In this document: in pieces, positions 39,421 to 49,091 of the stretch
How the letters are laid out: every line of letters starts with the position of its first letter
How positions within the stretch are numbered: the stretch's first letter is position 1
Assembly: GCA_039105265.1 (NCBI GenBank)
Contig: JAPFFF010000002.1
Location: 248,001-312,000 of the forward strand
Direction: 5' to 3'
Length of the DNA stretch: 64,000 bases
Source of the DNA: Tritrichomonas musculus
Lineage: Eukaryota; Parabasalia; Tritrichomonadida; Tritrichomonadidae
Notes under the pieces: generated by a model
What the model saw: the letters and a program-made list of their open reading frames with translations, nothing else
What the model was told of the DNA's origin: nothing
Databases searched by the model: none
Position numbers and translations under genes: made by a program

Positions 39421-42225
39421 ATGAAAGCAAATAGCTCCATATGTTCTTTCCATATTAAAAAGCAAGAAATAAGGGATAAGAGATATTTTGTTTGCCATTC
39501 TAAAGAATATCCTGTAGACTTTGATTTGTTGAAAAAAAAATTCTGATTATTTTTACAAAAATAAAAAAAAGTTCAAAGGAAGAGAATACATAGAATTAAT
39601 AAATGAAAAAGAGGAATATGTCAAACTTAATGATGAGTCTATTCAAGCATTTATCTCAAGTATTCAAAATGAACCGTGTTCAATAGAAAATTCATCAATT
39701 ATCCCACTTCAATACCTCGCCCATAAATATGAATTCAACGAATTGATACGATATACAGATCAATATATTGCTGATCATTCAGAAGAACTTGTTTTTGCGA
39801 CACTTTCCTTCAAAATTGATGAAATGGATGAAAAAGAAAACAATGATACATTTTTTGACACATCAAAAGAAGAAAGAATTATCTCCAATAATTTATTCAA
39901 AAAGACGAATTGTTAGGTCTTCCTATTGAAATTATATATCGTATTTTGTCACTTTTTTACAAACATCAAACAAACAAAAATGAAATAAAAGATGATATGA
40001 CCATTTTCCTATTCAAATGTATTGATAAATATGGTCGGCCAGCATCATCTTTATTCAATATAATTGATTTTGGAGAACAAAAAATTGAAGTTGTTAACCG
40101 TTTACTTGAAAAGTATTCAAATCAATTTGATTTTAACATGATTAATAAAACGTTGAGCAATACTGTTAAAGAATTGACAAGTGAAGTTACCAAACAAAAA
40201 GAAGAATATCGTAAATTGTTCAAAGAAATGAAAGAAACATTTAAAGAACAACTTGAGGAATTGAAAGAGATGAAAAAACAGGAAGAAGATAAACAAAAAC
40301 AAAATGAAATTGATAACCAAAAAAGAATTAATGATTTTCAAAATGAAGTCGAAAAAATGAAAAAAGAATTTGAACAAAAAATCAATTTTTCACAAGATCA
40401 ATTTAAACAAATTTGCAGTAAACAAGAAGAGTTTGTTAATAATTTTATAGTTAAAAAATATCATCAAATAATTCTGAAAACAATAACTCTTGGTCAATTT
40501 CGTAAATTTGATGATGATTTAAAGGATCACTTCTTAAAAGAATTATTTAAAAATGAAAATGAACAAAAGAATGAAAATGAAATATTACGAGCTAAATTAT
40601 TATTAGACTTATGTTCAATACCTGAATCATATGAATATAACCAAATAGTTGACTTTTTAAGAAACAATGAAAATGCTCAATTAGATATCAAATTAACGAA
40701 GGATAAAATTGAAGATTTATATCTTAAAAATCAATTAGATTCATATTTAACTACCTGTGTCATAGCATTTAATCATTTTATAGCTCAAATTGAATATCCA
40801 TGTAACAAATTTGAACAAATTATGAAAATAATAACAGACATCAAATCTCAAAATGACCAAAAAATGAAAATTTTCGTCACCATTAACAATGAAAGTTACT
40901 TTGAACAAAAATACGAATGGAGCAAATTCACAGAAATTGTATTTGAAGTTCAATATCCATCATCAAATTTCTCAAATATTTATCAGAAAATTATCGGTCT
41001 TAAACAGAATAATTCTGAAAAAGTCAAGGTTGGCATATTTTATACTCAAAAGGAAGTGGCTGATAAAAATTTTAAAGAAAACAAAGAAATAAATTATGTT
41101 CGATTTGATTCAAATATCAAAAGAACACCAAATGACGACAATGATACAAGCGATGGCTCTTTTTACAATTGCTCGTCGTTGCTCGAAGTATCCGTTCCAT
41201 CTTCTTTAAATAAAATCGGTAATCGTACTTTTTATATATGTTCTAAATTGAAAAAAATAAATTTTGAACTCCCTTCATCTGTGACTTCAATTGGAAAAAT
41301 GGCATTCGATTATTGTTTATCATTGACACAAATCATAATTCCTTCATCTGTAACTGAAATTGGAGAATTTGCATTCCGAAATTGTTCATCATTGACACAA
41401 ATCACAATTCCATCATCTGTAACTAAAATTGGAGAATGTGTATTCGATTTATGTTCATCATTGACACAAATCACAATTCCATCATCTGTAACTTCAATTG
41501 GAAGTAGCGCTTTCTCTAGATGCAAATCACTAACACAAATCACAATTCCATCATCTGTAACTTCAATTGACAATTATGCTTTTTATGAATGCTCATCACT
41601 AACGCAAATCACAATTCCATCATCTATAACTTCAATTGGATATGATGTTTTTTTCAACTGCCAACAATTAGACAAAATTACAATTATTAGCTGTAAAGAA
41701 AAGAGAATTGAAATGATTGATGACGTAATTCTGGTTTTTAGAACAGATTTATCGAAGGAAAATTATGATACAGTTGTTTCTGCTAAACCAAAAGTGAAAA
41801 CAGTAACTATTCCATCATTCATTAATACGATCAAATCATATGCTTTTGATGGATGTTCATCACTAACACAAATCACAATTCCATCATCTGTAACTTCAAT
41901 CAAAAAAGGTGCTTTCAGAGGATGCTCATCACTAACACAAATCACAATTCCATCATCTGTAACTTCATTTGGAAATTATGCTTTCTATGGATGTTCATCA
42001 CTAACACAAATCACATTTACAATTCCATCATCTGTAACTTCAATTGGATCTCAAGCTTTTTATAATTGTTCATCACTTGCACAAATATCGATTCCTTCTT
42101 CTGTGACTTCTATTGGAAATTGTGCTTTCAGATCATGCTCATCACTTCAGCAGATCACTATCCCATCAAAAATAAATCTAAGTAATCTCGAAATCAATTC
42201 AAGTGCCACAATAAATCAAATTTGA
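39421..42225 (+). CDS. BspA-like leucine-rich repeat protein (frame interrupted twice)
   Basis: Coding similarity starts at the ATG at 39421 (MKANSSICSFHIKKQEIRDK). It passes through a divergent BTB-like region (LNDESIQAFISSIQ, YLAHKYEFNELIRYTDQYIA), a helical module (LGLPIEIIYRIL) and a coiled coil (about 40140-40390). The C-terminal ~340 residues are twelve TpLRR units of the pattern SSLTQITIPSSVTSIGxxAF with C at the end. One-base frame changes are needed in the A-run near 39535 and the A-run near 39905. Downstream of 39910 the frame is open for 771 codons. Both faults sit in homopolymers, so sequencing error is as likely as decay. No signal or anchor is seen: an intracellular BspA-type protein. 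Confidence 0.8.
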
Positions 42226-42554
42226 CATTTTTATTTTTATAAAAAAAATTACTTCACTTTTTTACTTTTTAACTTTTTCATATGCATAGAAAAATAAAAT
42301 CAGTAAAAGTTTAAAGAATCAGCATTTGAGCCAACCCTGATTAAAATTTATAAATAACTTTTTGAGAAAACTCAATCTGAAAGAGTTAGAGTTTTGTTCT
42401 CAAAAAGTAGCCTCAAAAAATCAGCATATAATGAAATATATCTAATATAAATATTTCTGAAATTGAAAGAAAAATATGATGTACTATTTAAAAAAATGGA
42501 CAGAAATAAAATGGAACATTTTATATATTTTTAATATGAATTTGAAAGAAATTA
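42226..42554. other. Spacer between convergent genes
   Basis: It separates the 3' ends of the BspA-like gene and the reverse-strand gene at 42555. An imperfect hairpin of ACTTTTTGAGA type lies at about 42358-42407 and might help end transcription from either side, or be another foldback. Confidence 0.5.
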
Positions 42555-45500
42555 TTATACATTTGGATAAATTTTTGTTACTTCATCTAATTTTGTTATT
42601 GCTTCTCCTGAAATTTCATTATATTCTTTGAAATGTGGGTCTAAAAATAGGTCGCGAGATTCAATAACTTTTTTCTTTAATTCTGGCAATATTTCATCTA
42701 TCTTTTCAACGGTAAAATTCTTTTTTCCTGATATGCCAAATTCTGTAATTATTTTCTCTGTTGTTAGTCCTGGCTCACTTCTCTTGTTTGCGATATAATT
42801 ATAATCTTGAAGGAGAGGCAAAACTCTAACATTAAAATAAGCTGTTGTCCAATTTCCTTCTTCAGAACATAATTCGCTTAAGTTATTTTGGTCATATTTT
42901 TTACCAAATTTTTCGTTAAATTCTTTGATATTATCCAAAGTCTTCATAATAATTTCTATATCTTTTTGGCTTGATGCATACTCTTGAAGTTTTTCTTTCG
43001 TAATATTATTAGCCATGATGGCTTTTTCTTTTGTTTCTTTGTCTAATTTGTCTTCAAATTTTTCGACCCACTCGCGCCATCTTTGAATAGTTTCTGTATG
43101 TTTTGGGTCTGCTATAAAAGCGTCATAATCTTTAATGAGTTCTGGCTCTTTTCTTTTTGATTTTCGGAATTTCATCTTCACAACATTATAATCTAAATAT
43201 TGTCTGAGCGATGCTAAATCAAAATTCCATCTCTTCAAAAGAGTATTCATGGAATAATTTTTGCCTGATAATTCATTAAAATCTAACCTTAATTCTTCAC
43301 ATAACAAAAAAGCTCTTGCTTCAAAGGCATTTCCTTTTGCACTTTTCAAACCATCTACAGTACCATATTTTTCAACATCTAGATTATCTTTTGTTCTTTT
43401 TTCCATTTCCTCAAGTTCTTTTTTGATAGTAGACAAATCATATTTGACAACCTCAGATAAATATTTTAACAAATCTTTTCCTGAATATTCTTTGAAAGTA
43501 TATTTATTTATATCATCTATTTCTAGCATTTTATCTGTATCGTTAATTTGGTCATTCTTTTCTTTAAGCTCTAATATTTCGAGATGTAAATTTAAATCTT
43601 CTGGCTTATCATATTTTCTTAATAACGTTTCTTGAGTTTCAAAATCTAAATTCAAATTTTTCATTTTATCTTTGATATGGTCTTGTGAAGATGCCCTTTC
43701 ATTAGATTTTGCTTTTGTAATATCTCTAATCATTTCATCGATAAGCGGGTCTAATTTTGTAGAGAAGATAATTTCTTTTGTCTTTTGATTCTTAGGGAAT
43801 AATGAATTTCGATAAAAGATTAAGAGTTCTGCTATTGCTTTCTTAGCTTTTGGATATTTATTCTTGTTATCTTTATATTGACCTAATTCTCTAAGACAAT
43901 CATAAAAATTATATTCTGTTCCATGTTGCTGATTCCAATAAGCTAAAGCATCTTGAATATCATCATCAGTACTTAAATCTTCTATTTCGATTGTTTCATT
44001 TTTTAGATAATCTCGAAGATTCTTTAATTCTTCATATATTTTTGAACCCCAATCAGAACTTTTCAATATTTTATGTTTAATATCGTCTCTTGTATATTTG
44101 TCTTCTCTATAGAATTTATTCAATTGTTCAAAGATAATATAACATTTTAAGCCATAACTTGCCCTTGTCAGGTCATTCTGAAATTCATCTCGAACCCATA
44201 TCAAATCTCGAGGAGGCTCTCCTGAAAAATATTGATTAAATTTCTCTAAATCATCTTTTAGGTCATCATTGTTATTTATATTATTGACTTTTCCTTCTTC
44301 ATAATCTATAACGCTTTTTAATTTCTCTAAGCCGTCTAAGGTGTCTGGAAAATCATCTTCTTTAAATCGATTTCCTAAAATATCTTTAACTTTTTTGAGT
44401 CTAGCTTCTCTTAATAACCATATTATAGCTTCTGATACATCATCTCCAAATTTATTAACTCTATATTCTTCGATAGCAGAATCTAAATCCCCAACTCCAT
44501 TATAGAAACTTTCATTCCTTAAAACTTTTTCGAGATATTTTATCTGTTCATCTTCATTTTTCTTACTTTCTTCTTGGTCTTCCCAAAGGACATTATATTT
44601 ATCTTCAAAGAGTTTGATTCCATTATCGAGCTTCAATTTTTTCTCTATTTGGTTTTTATTTATTTTTTGAAACAATCTCATAGCCCATTTATATCTGTCG
44701 GCCCAAGACGTTACTTTTTCATCTGGATTATTCAAGCTATATGCATTAAAATACCTATCAATCTCTCCTGTTGTTAATATGTCTTTATACCTCTCATATT
44801 CTGCTATTTTCTTTTTCAAATATTGTCTTTTCTCTCTGCTTTTGGAATTGTCATATGCATCGACAGTTAAATCTTCTTCTCCGATTTCAGCTAAGATTTT
44901 TTGATATTTAGCTTTTTCATCAAAATTACCTAACAAATACATAGCATTCTCTAAATCTTTTCGAATATCATTAGAGCGTAGTTCTGGGAATTCTTTCATT
45001 GATTCATCATATGTATATTTCTTTGATATCATGAAATTTGATTTTGAATCTTCTTCTTCGAATAGTTCTTGTCTATTATAATAAGTATTTAATTTGTCAT
45101 CCATATCTCCAATACCTCTGGCCAAATCATTATTATAACGAGCTTTCATCTCTTGTTCGGATTTTTTCTCTATCTTGTCTTGATAATCATAATATACTAA
45201 ATAAAACATTACCGAATCATATCTATGACCATGTTTTTTAAACAACTCAGTCATTCCATCTGGCATTTTTGATTTATCCTGCCAAGCATTCAAATAGGAC
45301 ATAGCCAAACTGTCATTCTTTAATTTATCTAATTCTTGACTACAAATAGACCTTTCATTTTCTAGACGCTGTAAAGTTTTTTCGTCATCTTTATCGTCTA
45401 TAAGCTTCATTAATTCTTCATTTGAAAATCCATATCTTTTCTCTAATTGTTTTACTTTTATTTTGACTTCCAAGTTCATAGAAGCTTCTCTAAAATCAGG

Positions 45501-46331
45501 AAATTTTTCTCGTAATTTTTCTACATCAACAAGAGAACCATAATAATGTTTATAATTCTTTAGTAAATCTCTAAAGTATTGACTATCCCAATTCAGATTA
45601 TTTTTTTGTTCTTTCTTTAATTTTTCATTTAATTGATGAATACCTTCTGGAGTTTTAGGGATTCCTTGAGCAGAAAAATTCTTAGATAATTTCGATATTT
45701 GATTAACCAAATTATGATATTCCAAAAATACTTTCCAATCCTCTTTATCTTTAGATTCATCTAAGACCATCTGAGAAAGTTTATATTTTGTCGTATTATG
45801 ATTATTCCATTTCTCTAGCTCCTTCCCTAATTTATCGTCGTTCTTATAATCCTTTAAATCATCAAGTCTTTTTTCCATTAATCTAAGTTGTTCTTGAACT
45901 GTATTATTTGTGCCTTCAAATTCTTTATCAAAGTTTCGAAGATATTCTTCCTTTTTTAATTCACATTTTAGAAATGGCTCAATATTTGCTCTTTTATGTT
46001 GAAAATGGCTGACAAACTCATATACTCTCTTCCATTGACTTCTGCCGGTAGCTAAATAGTCCGTCCAAGGCTTCCAAAATTCATTCGTTCCTAAATATGC
46101 CAAATCAACTTGCTGATAACCAGATAAGTATTCATTTAAATAATCAATTTTTTGAGCATCAGTTTTTGTTTCAGCAGGATAGTCAATACTTTGTTGACGA
46201 AACAACTGACGAAATTGAAGCTCTAAATCTACTCTTTGTAGATATCTTATTGCATCATCATCATTTTGATAAGACTCTGCAAATTTACCAAAATCTTTTT
46301 CTGGAATATGATCTTTCAAAACCTGCCACAT
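42555..46331 (-). CDS. Large helical-repeat protein of unknown function
   Basis: About 1,258 residues from the first ATG at 46331. The frame is open to 46481, and the extra residues (LRNSYNSKKGNQDLYG) look coding, so the true start may be upstream. I do not recognise the family. The protein is highly charged (Lys/Glu/Asp) and predicted all-helical. A degenerate unit of about 25 residues recurs at least eight times: a Leu-rich helix, then (F/W)N, a Gly or charged turn, Y, and LxxL. Examples are ALAYWNQQHGTEYNFYDCL, NIKEFNEKFGKKYDQNNL and LGKELEKWNNHNTTKYKL. There is no signal peptide, membrane segment or catalytic motif. A zinc-knuckle frame lies upstream on the same strand (47189-47559). Possibly part of an undescribed mobile element; unproven. 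Confidence 0.65.
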   Translation of the reverse strand: MWQVLKDHIPEKDFGKFAESYQNDDDAIRYLQRVDLELQFRQLFRQQSIDYPAETKTDAQKIDYLNEYLSGYQQVDLAYLGTNEFWKPWTDYLATGRSQWKRVYEFVSHFQHKRANIEPFLKCELKKEEYLRNFDKEFEGTNNTVQEQLRLMEKRLDDLKDYKNDDKLGKELEKWNNHNTTKYKLSQMVLDESKDKEDWKVFLEYHNLVNQISKLSKNFSAQGIPKTPEGIHQLNEKLKKEQKNNLNWDSQYFRDLLKNYKHYYGSLVDVEKLREKFPDFREASMNLEVKIKVKQLEKRYGFSNEELMKLIDDKDDEKTLQRLENERSICSQELDKLKNDSLAMSYLNAWQDKSKMPDGMTELFKKHGHRYDSVMFYLVYYDYQDKIEKKSEQEMKARYNNDLARGIGDMDDKLNTYYNRQELFEEEDSKSNFMISKKYTYDESMKEFPELRSNDIRKDLENAMYLLGNFDEKAKYQKILAEIGEEDLTVDAYDNSKSREKRQYLKKKIAEYERYKDILTTGEIDRYFNAYSLNNPDEKVTSWADRYKWAMRLFQKINKNQIEKKLKLDNGIKLFEDKYNVLWEDQEESKKNEDEQIKYLEKVLRNESFYNGVGDLDSAIEEYRVNKFGDDVSEAIIWLLREARLKKVKDILGNRFKEDDFPDTLDGLEKLKSVIDYEEGKVNNINNNDDLKDDLEKFNQYFSGEPPRDLIWVRDEFQNDLTRASYGLKCYIIFEQLNKFYREDKYTRDDIKHKILKSSDWGSKIYEELKNLRDYLKNETIEIEDLSTDDDIQDALAYWNQQHGTEYNFYDCLRELGQYKDNKNKYPKAKKAIAELLIFYRNSLFPKNQKTKEIIFSTKLDPLIDEMIRDITKAKSNERASSQDHIKDKMKNLNLDFETQETLLRKYDKPEDLNLHLEILELKEKNDQINDTDKMLEIDDINKYTFKEYSGKDLLKYLSEVVKYDLSTIKKELEEMEKRTKDNLDVEKYGTVDGLKSAKGNAFEARAFLLCEELRLDFNELSGKNYSMNTLLKRWNFDLASLRQYLDYNVVKMKFRKSKRKEPELIKDYDAFIADPKHTETIQRWREWVEKFEDKLDKETKEKAIMANNITKEKLQEYASSQKDIEIIMKTLDNIKEFNEKFGKKYDQNNLSELCSEEGNWTTAYFNVRVLPLLQDYNYIANKRSEPGLTTEKIITEFGISGKKNFTVEKIDEILPELKKKVIESRDLFLDPHFKEYNEISGEAITKLDEVTKIYPNV

Positions 46332-46481
46332 ACCATATAAGTCCTGATTTCCTTTTTTGGAATTGTATGAATTACGCAATCTTATTGTATCGGCCAATAA
46401 TGCATTAAATTTTTCTGATTTATTAGAGAATTCTATATTTCCACAAAAGATAATCTTAAAATCAAAGAATCGGCTGATTAA

Positions 46482-47188
46482 TCAATATTAGGTGCATATA
46501 TTGGTATACCAACATAGTAGAACTTTTATTTTATAGGTATAAATCAATAAAACAAAATAATAGTATAAAAAAGATGATTTTAAACTGTTTTCATAGTTTA
46601 TTAAAAGTATTTTGAGTATATTAATGCAAAAATATCATCAAAATAATTGATCATAATTTTCACTAATTTTGAGCGATTTGAGTATATTTCGTGATTAGTA
46701 TCGATTTTAAACGCAAAAATTTGGGTATTTACCTGTATTTTTGTATATTTTCAAGGAATATTTTTTATCATCATCAGTAGCAGACGACTTAGACAAGCTA
46801 GCTTAAGGACTTCTTCTGGACTTGATTTTTGATAAGATTTTGGAAGTAGTTTGAGTCTAATGCCACAAATATAAGAGTTTGATTTTATTTATAATAAGAA
46901 TAAACGGTCGCAAGGCCGTGTCATAATTTACGGAAAAAAGGATGTTTTTTATTTAGGTACCTCAATGATGAAAACTGCATGAAAAACAATTAACAATAAA
47001 TAAAAACAAATTTATGTTTATAGAATTTGCTTCAAAATTCAATTGGAATGTAATTAAAATATAAGTAAAGCTAGATATAAAATATAAAGAGAACTGGCTG
47101 AATTTTTATGATTACAAAAAACCAATAAGCAAGAACAACCATTATTTACTGAGAAAGAATTAATCGATATCAATTGCAATGCTTTATT
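46482..47188. other. Spacer between the helical-repeat gene and the zinc-knuckle frame
   Basis: About 700 bases without an open frame of note. It has a few TATATTGGTATACC-like words near 46497-46511 and a locally GC-richer patch near 46780-46930. No RNA gene is recognised. Confidence 0.5.
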
Positions 47189-47559
47189 CCTTTTCCTTTT
47201 CCTTTGCTGCTTTCCAAGAAGCTAATGCTGGGCATTTTGCTGCGTTGTGTCCAGAGTATAAACATATAGAGCAATGGCGATTTCCATATCGTTGTGAATC
47301 AATTGGTGCGCATTTTCTTACTTCTTCCCTATGAGGACATTTTTCAGTTGAGTGAGCTTTGCTACAAATTGCACAACATAATTCGGTGGTTTTTGTATTG
47401 CCTTTGTGTCTTCCTGGTCTTACACTGAAACAATCTTCTACTTCTGGTTCTTTACCAATACTATCAAGTTGCTTTTCTACGTTGTCAAACGCTTTATTAA
47501 CAATTTCATATGAACTTTGGTCTTTGGCTGCTAATGATGCGATTACCGTTAGTAGATAT
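47189..47559 (-). CDS. Double CCHC zinc-knuckle protein, partial
   Basis: A reverse-strand frame of about 124 codons ends at 47189 with KAAKEKEKE. It holds two zinc knuckles: CAICSKAHSTEKC (C-x2-C-x3-H-x4-C) and CSICLYSGHNAAKC (C-x2-C-x4-H-x4-C), linked by about 20 residues. Upstream is a helical stretch (SSYEIVNKAFDNVEKQLDSI). No ATG precedes it before 47560, where the GC-rich palindrome and the Polinton sequence start, so only the C-terminal part is present. Zinc knuckles bind single-stranded nucleic acid; they occur in many trichomonad proteins and also in Gag-like proteins. Which applies here cannot be decided. Confidence 0.65.
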
Positions 47560-47600
47560 GTTAAGGGGGGCTACGCTGAAACGCTCCGCCCGCCCTTAAC
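47560..47600. repeat. GC-rich imperfect palindrome at the Polinton edge
   Basis: GTTAAGGG at the left and CCCTTAAC at the right enclose GGGCTACGCTGAAACG and similar bases; the 41 bp are well over half G+C in very AT-rich DNA. It marks the switch from zinc-knuckle sequence to Polinton sequence. Confidence 0.65.
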
Positions 47601-47780
47601 AACGTTTTAGGACCCCCTTCCAGAGACCCCAAAACCACGAAAAAAACCCTATCTGGGACCCTCTAGAAACACCTTTTTCAACCCCTATAATAAGCCCTAA
47701 AAATACTGTTTTTGAGATCTCTATAAATAACCTCAAACGTAATTTAAATAATTTTTTTATCCCCTACTTACAATTATAAT

Positions 47781-48182
47781 ATGACTACAGAAATTCAATT
47801 CACTACCGAATCAATCGTTGATGAATTCTATGACTACATAGATGAACTCGATAAGATTCACTGTGTTGATGATATTATGGAATCACTTCATGAAACCTTG
47901 ATCCCAATGAATCTCGATAGAGATTTCAACGTATATAACATCCTCACATATTACGACATCGATGATCTAGACGATCTCGATGATATCTTCAACGCTCCAT
48001 ACTATGATGATGGAGCTGTAGACTTAAAGATAGAGACTATCGATAGATGTATTCATTTATTGATGATGAAAGAAGACATTCATCGTGAAGATGAAGATGA
48101 TGACGAACCCCTTATCGATATGGACACAGATGAGTTCGCTGATGATTCACAAAGTGAAGTTCTCGAAGAGAATGAAGAGTAA
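47781..48182 (+). CDS. Polinton accessory frame, acidic protein
   Basis: 133 residues, extremely acidic (repeated Asp-Asp and Glu-Asp, e.g. DIDDLDDLDDIF). No domain is recognised. It lies in the fossil Polinton upstream of the polymerase and shares its codon style. Such small acidic frames are common in these elements, but its role is unknown. Confidence 0.6.
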   Translation: MTTEIQFTTESIVDEFYDYIDELDKIHCVDDIMESLHETLIPMNLDRDFNVYNILTYYDIDDLDDLDDIFNAPYYDDGAVDLKIETIDRCIHLLMMKEDIHREDEDDDEPLIDMDTDEFADDSQSEVLEENEE

Positions 48183-48353
48183 GGGAATGGAATGATACTA
48201 TGCACTCCACTAAAGTGGATTATTTTTGTGCACTTAAATGAGTTACAGAAGGGATAACCCTTCAAAAAAAAAAAAAAAAAAAAAAAAAACGATTATTGAT
48301 GGTACTAAATCATTATTGTTAGGCTATGAAAATTATTTTTTTATTTCCATTAA

Positions 48354-49091
48354 ATGAATACTAGATTGTTGAGTTCGTTGATCAAATCCGAGATATTATC
48401 TCTACCGGGTTTCGATAGATATAAATCATATACAGTTAAACAATTGAAACTATTATTGAAGAAGAAAATTAAAGATTTAGGTATCGATTATCGAGGTGTT
48501 AGAGTTTTTAATTACATTGATCGATATAATAAAATACAGCGATCTGAAGACGATGAGTTATTTAAACGAATCTCCTCTAATAAAGAATCTCTTAAGAAAC
48601 AACGTCAGAGTCGTGAATCCTATAAACGATCACTTAGAGATACAGCTCTTTTCGAACGATCATTGATGAACATGAATCCTATATACTCGAATACATCATC
48701 GAAAGAGAATAAAGAGTTCGTTAAATCATTGATGAATATGAATCCTATATATTCTGATCCATCGAAATTGAATAAAGAGTTCGTTGAATCATTCATGAAT
48801 ATCGATACTGGATACACATCATCCAAAACCGAAGAGAGACGTCGTTATGAAGAGAACGTTCAAGATAAATCTGAATATCAGTCTGAGATGAAACGAATGA
48901 TGACGGCTGTTAATAATCATGAGTCATTCGAAATCACCATCAATGATAATAGTGAGAAACAATACGCGTTTACTCAGGTATTGCGAAATATTCGTAAGAT
49001 GAAATCATCTGAATGGAAACCTCTTGTATATGGATATGATATGAATGGATCAGGTAGAGTGTTTCACCATGATTCGATGTATCCTCGGTGA
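48354..49091 (+). CDS. Polinton accessory frame, basic protein of unknown role
   Basis: About 245 codons with many Arg, Lys and Ser residues. A short segment containing SLMNMNPIYS is repeated two to three times. Its end overlaps the start of the polymerase frame. No family is recognised. It belongs to the Polinton fossil by position and composition. Confidence 0.5.
   Translation: MNTRLLSSLIKSEILSLPGFDRYKSYTVKQLKLLLKKKIKDLGIDYRGVRVFNYIDRYNKIQRSEDDELFKRISSNKESLKKQRQSRESYKRSLRDTALFERSLMNMNPIYSNTSSKENKEFVKSLMNMNPIYSDPSKLNKEFVESFMNIDTGYTSSKTEERRRYEENVQDKSEYQSEMKRMMTAVNNHESFEITINDNSEKQYAFTQVLRNIRKMKSSEWKPLVYGYDMNGSGRVFHHDSMYPR

Noticed and set aside
41310-41945. Reverse frames with repeated VTDDGIVICV
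   Set aside because: Shadow of the leucine-rich repeats of the BspA-like gene.
41525-42010. CACTAACACAAAT words resembling the trichomonad intron 3' motif ACTAACACACAG
   Set aside because: They recur once per leucine-rich unit as the codons for SLTQI and are not followed by AG. They are coding, not splice sites.
42555-46397. Start of the large helical-repeat protein at 46397
   Set aside because: That codon is TTG. The first ATG in frame is at 46331; the upstream open part is recorded as uncertain.
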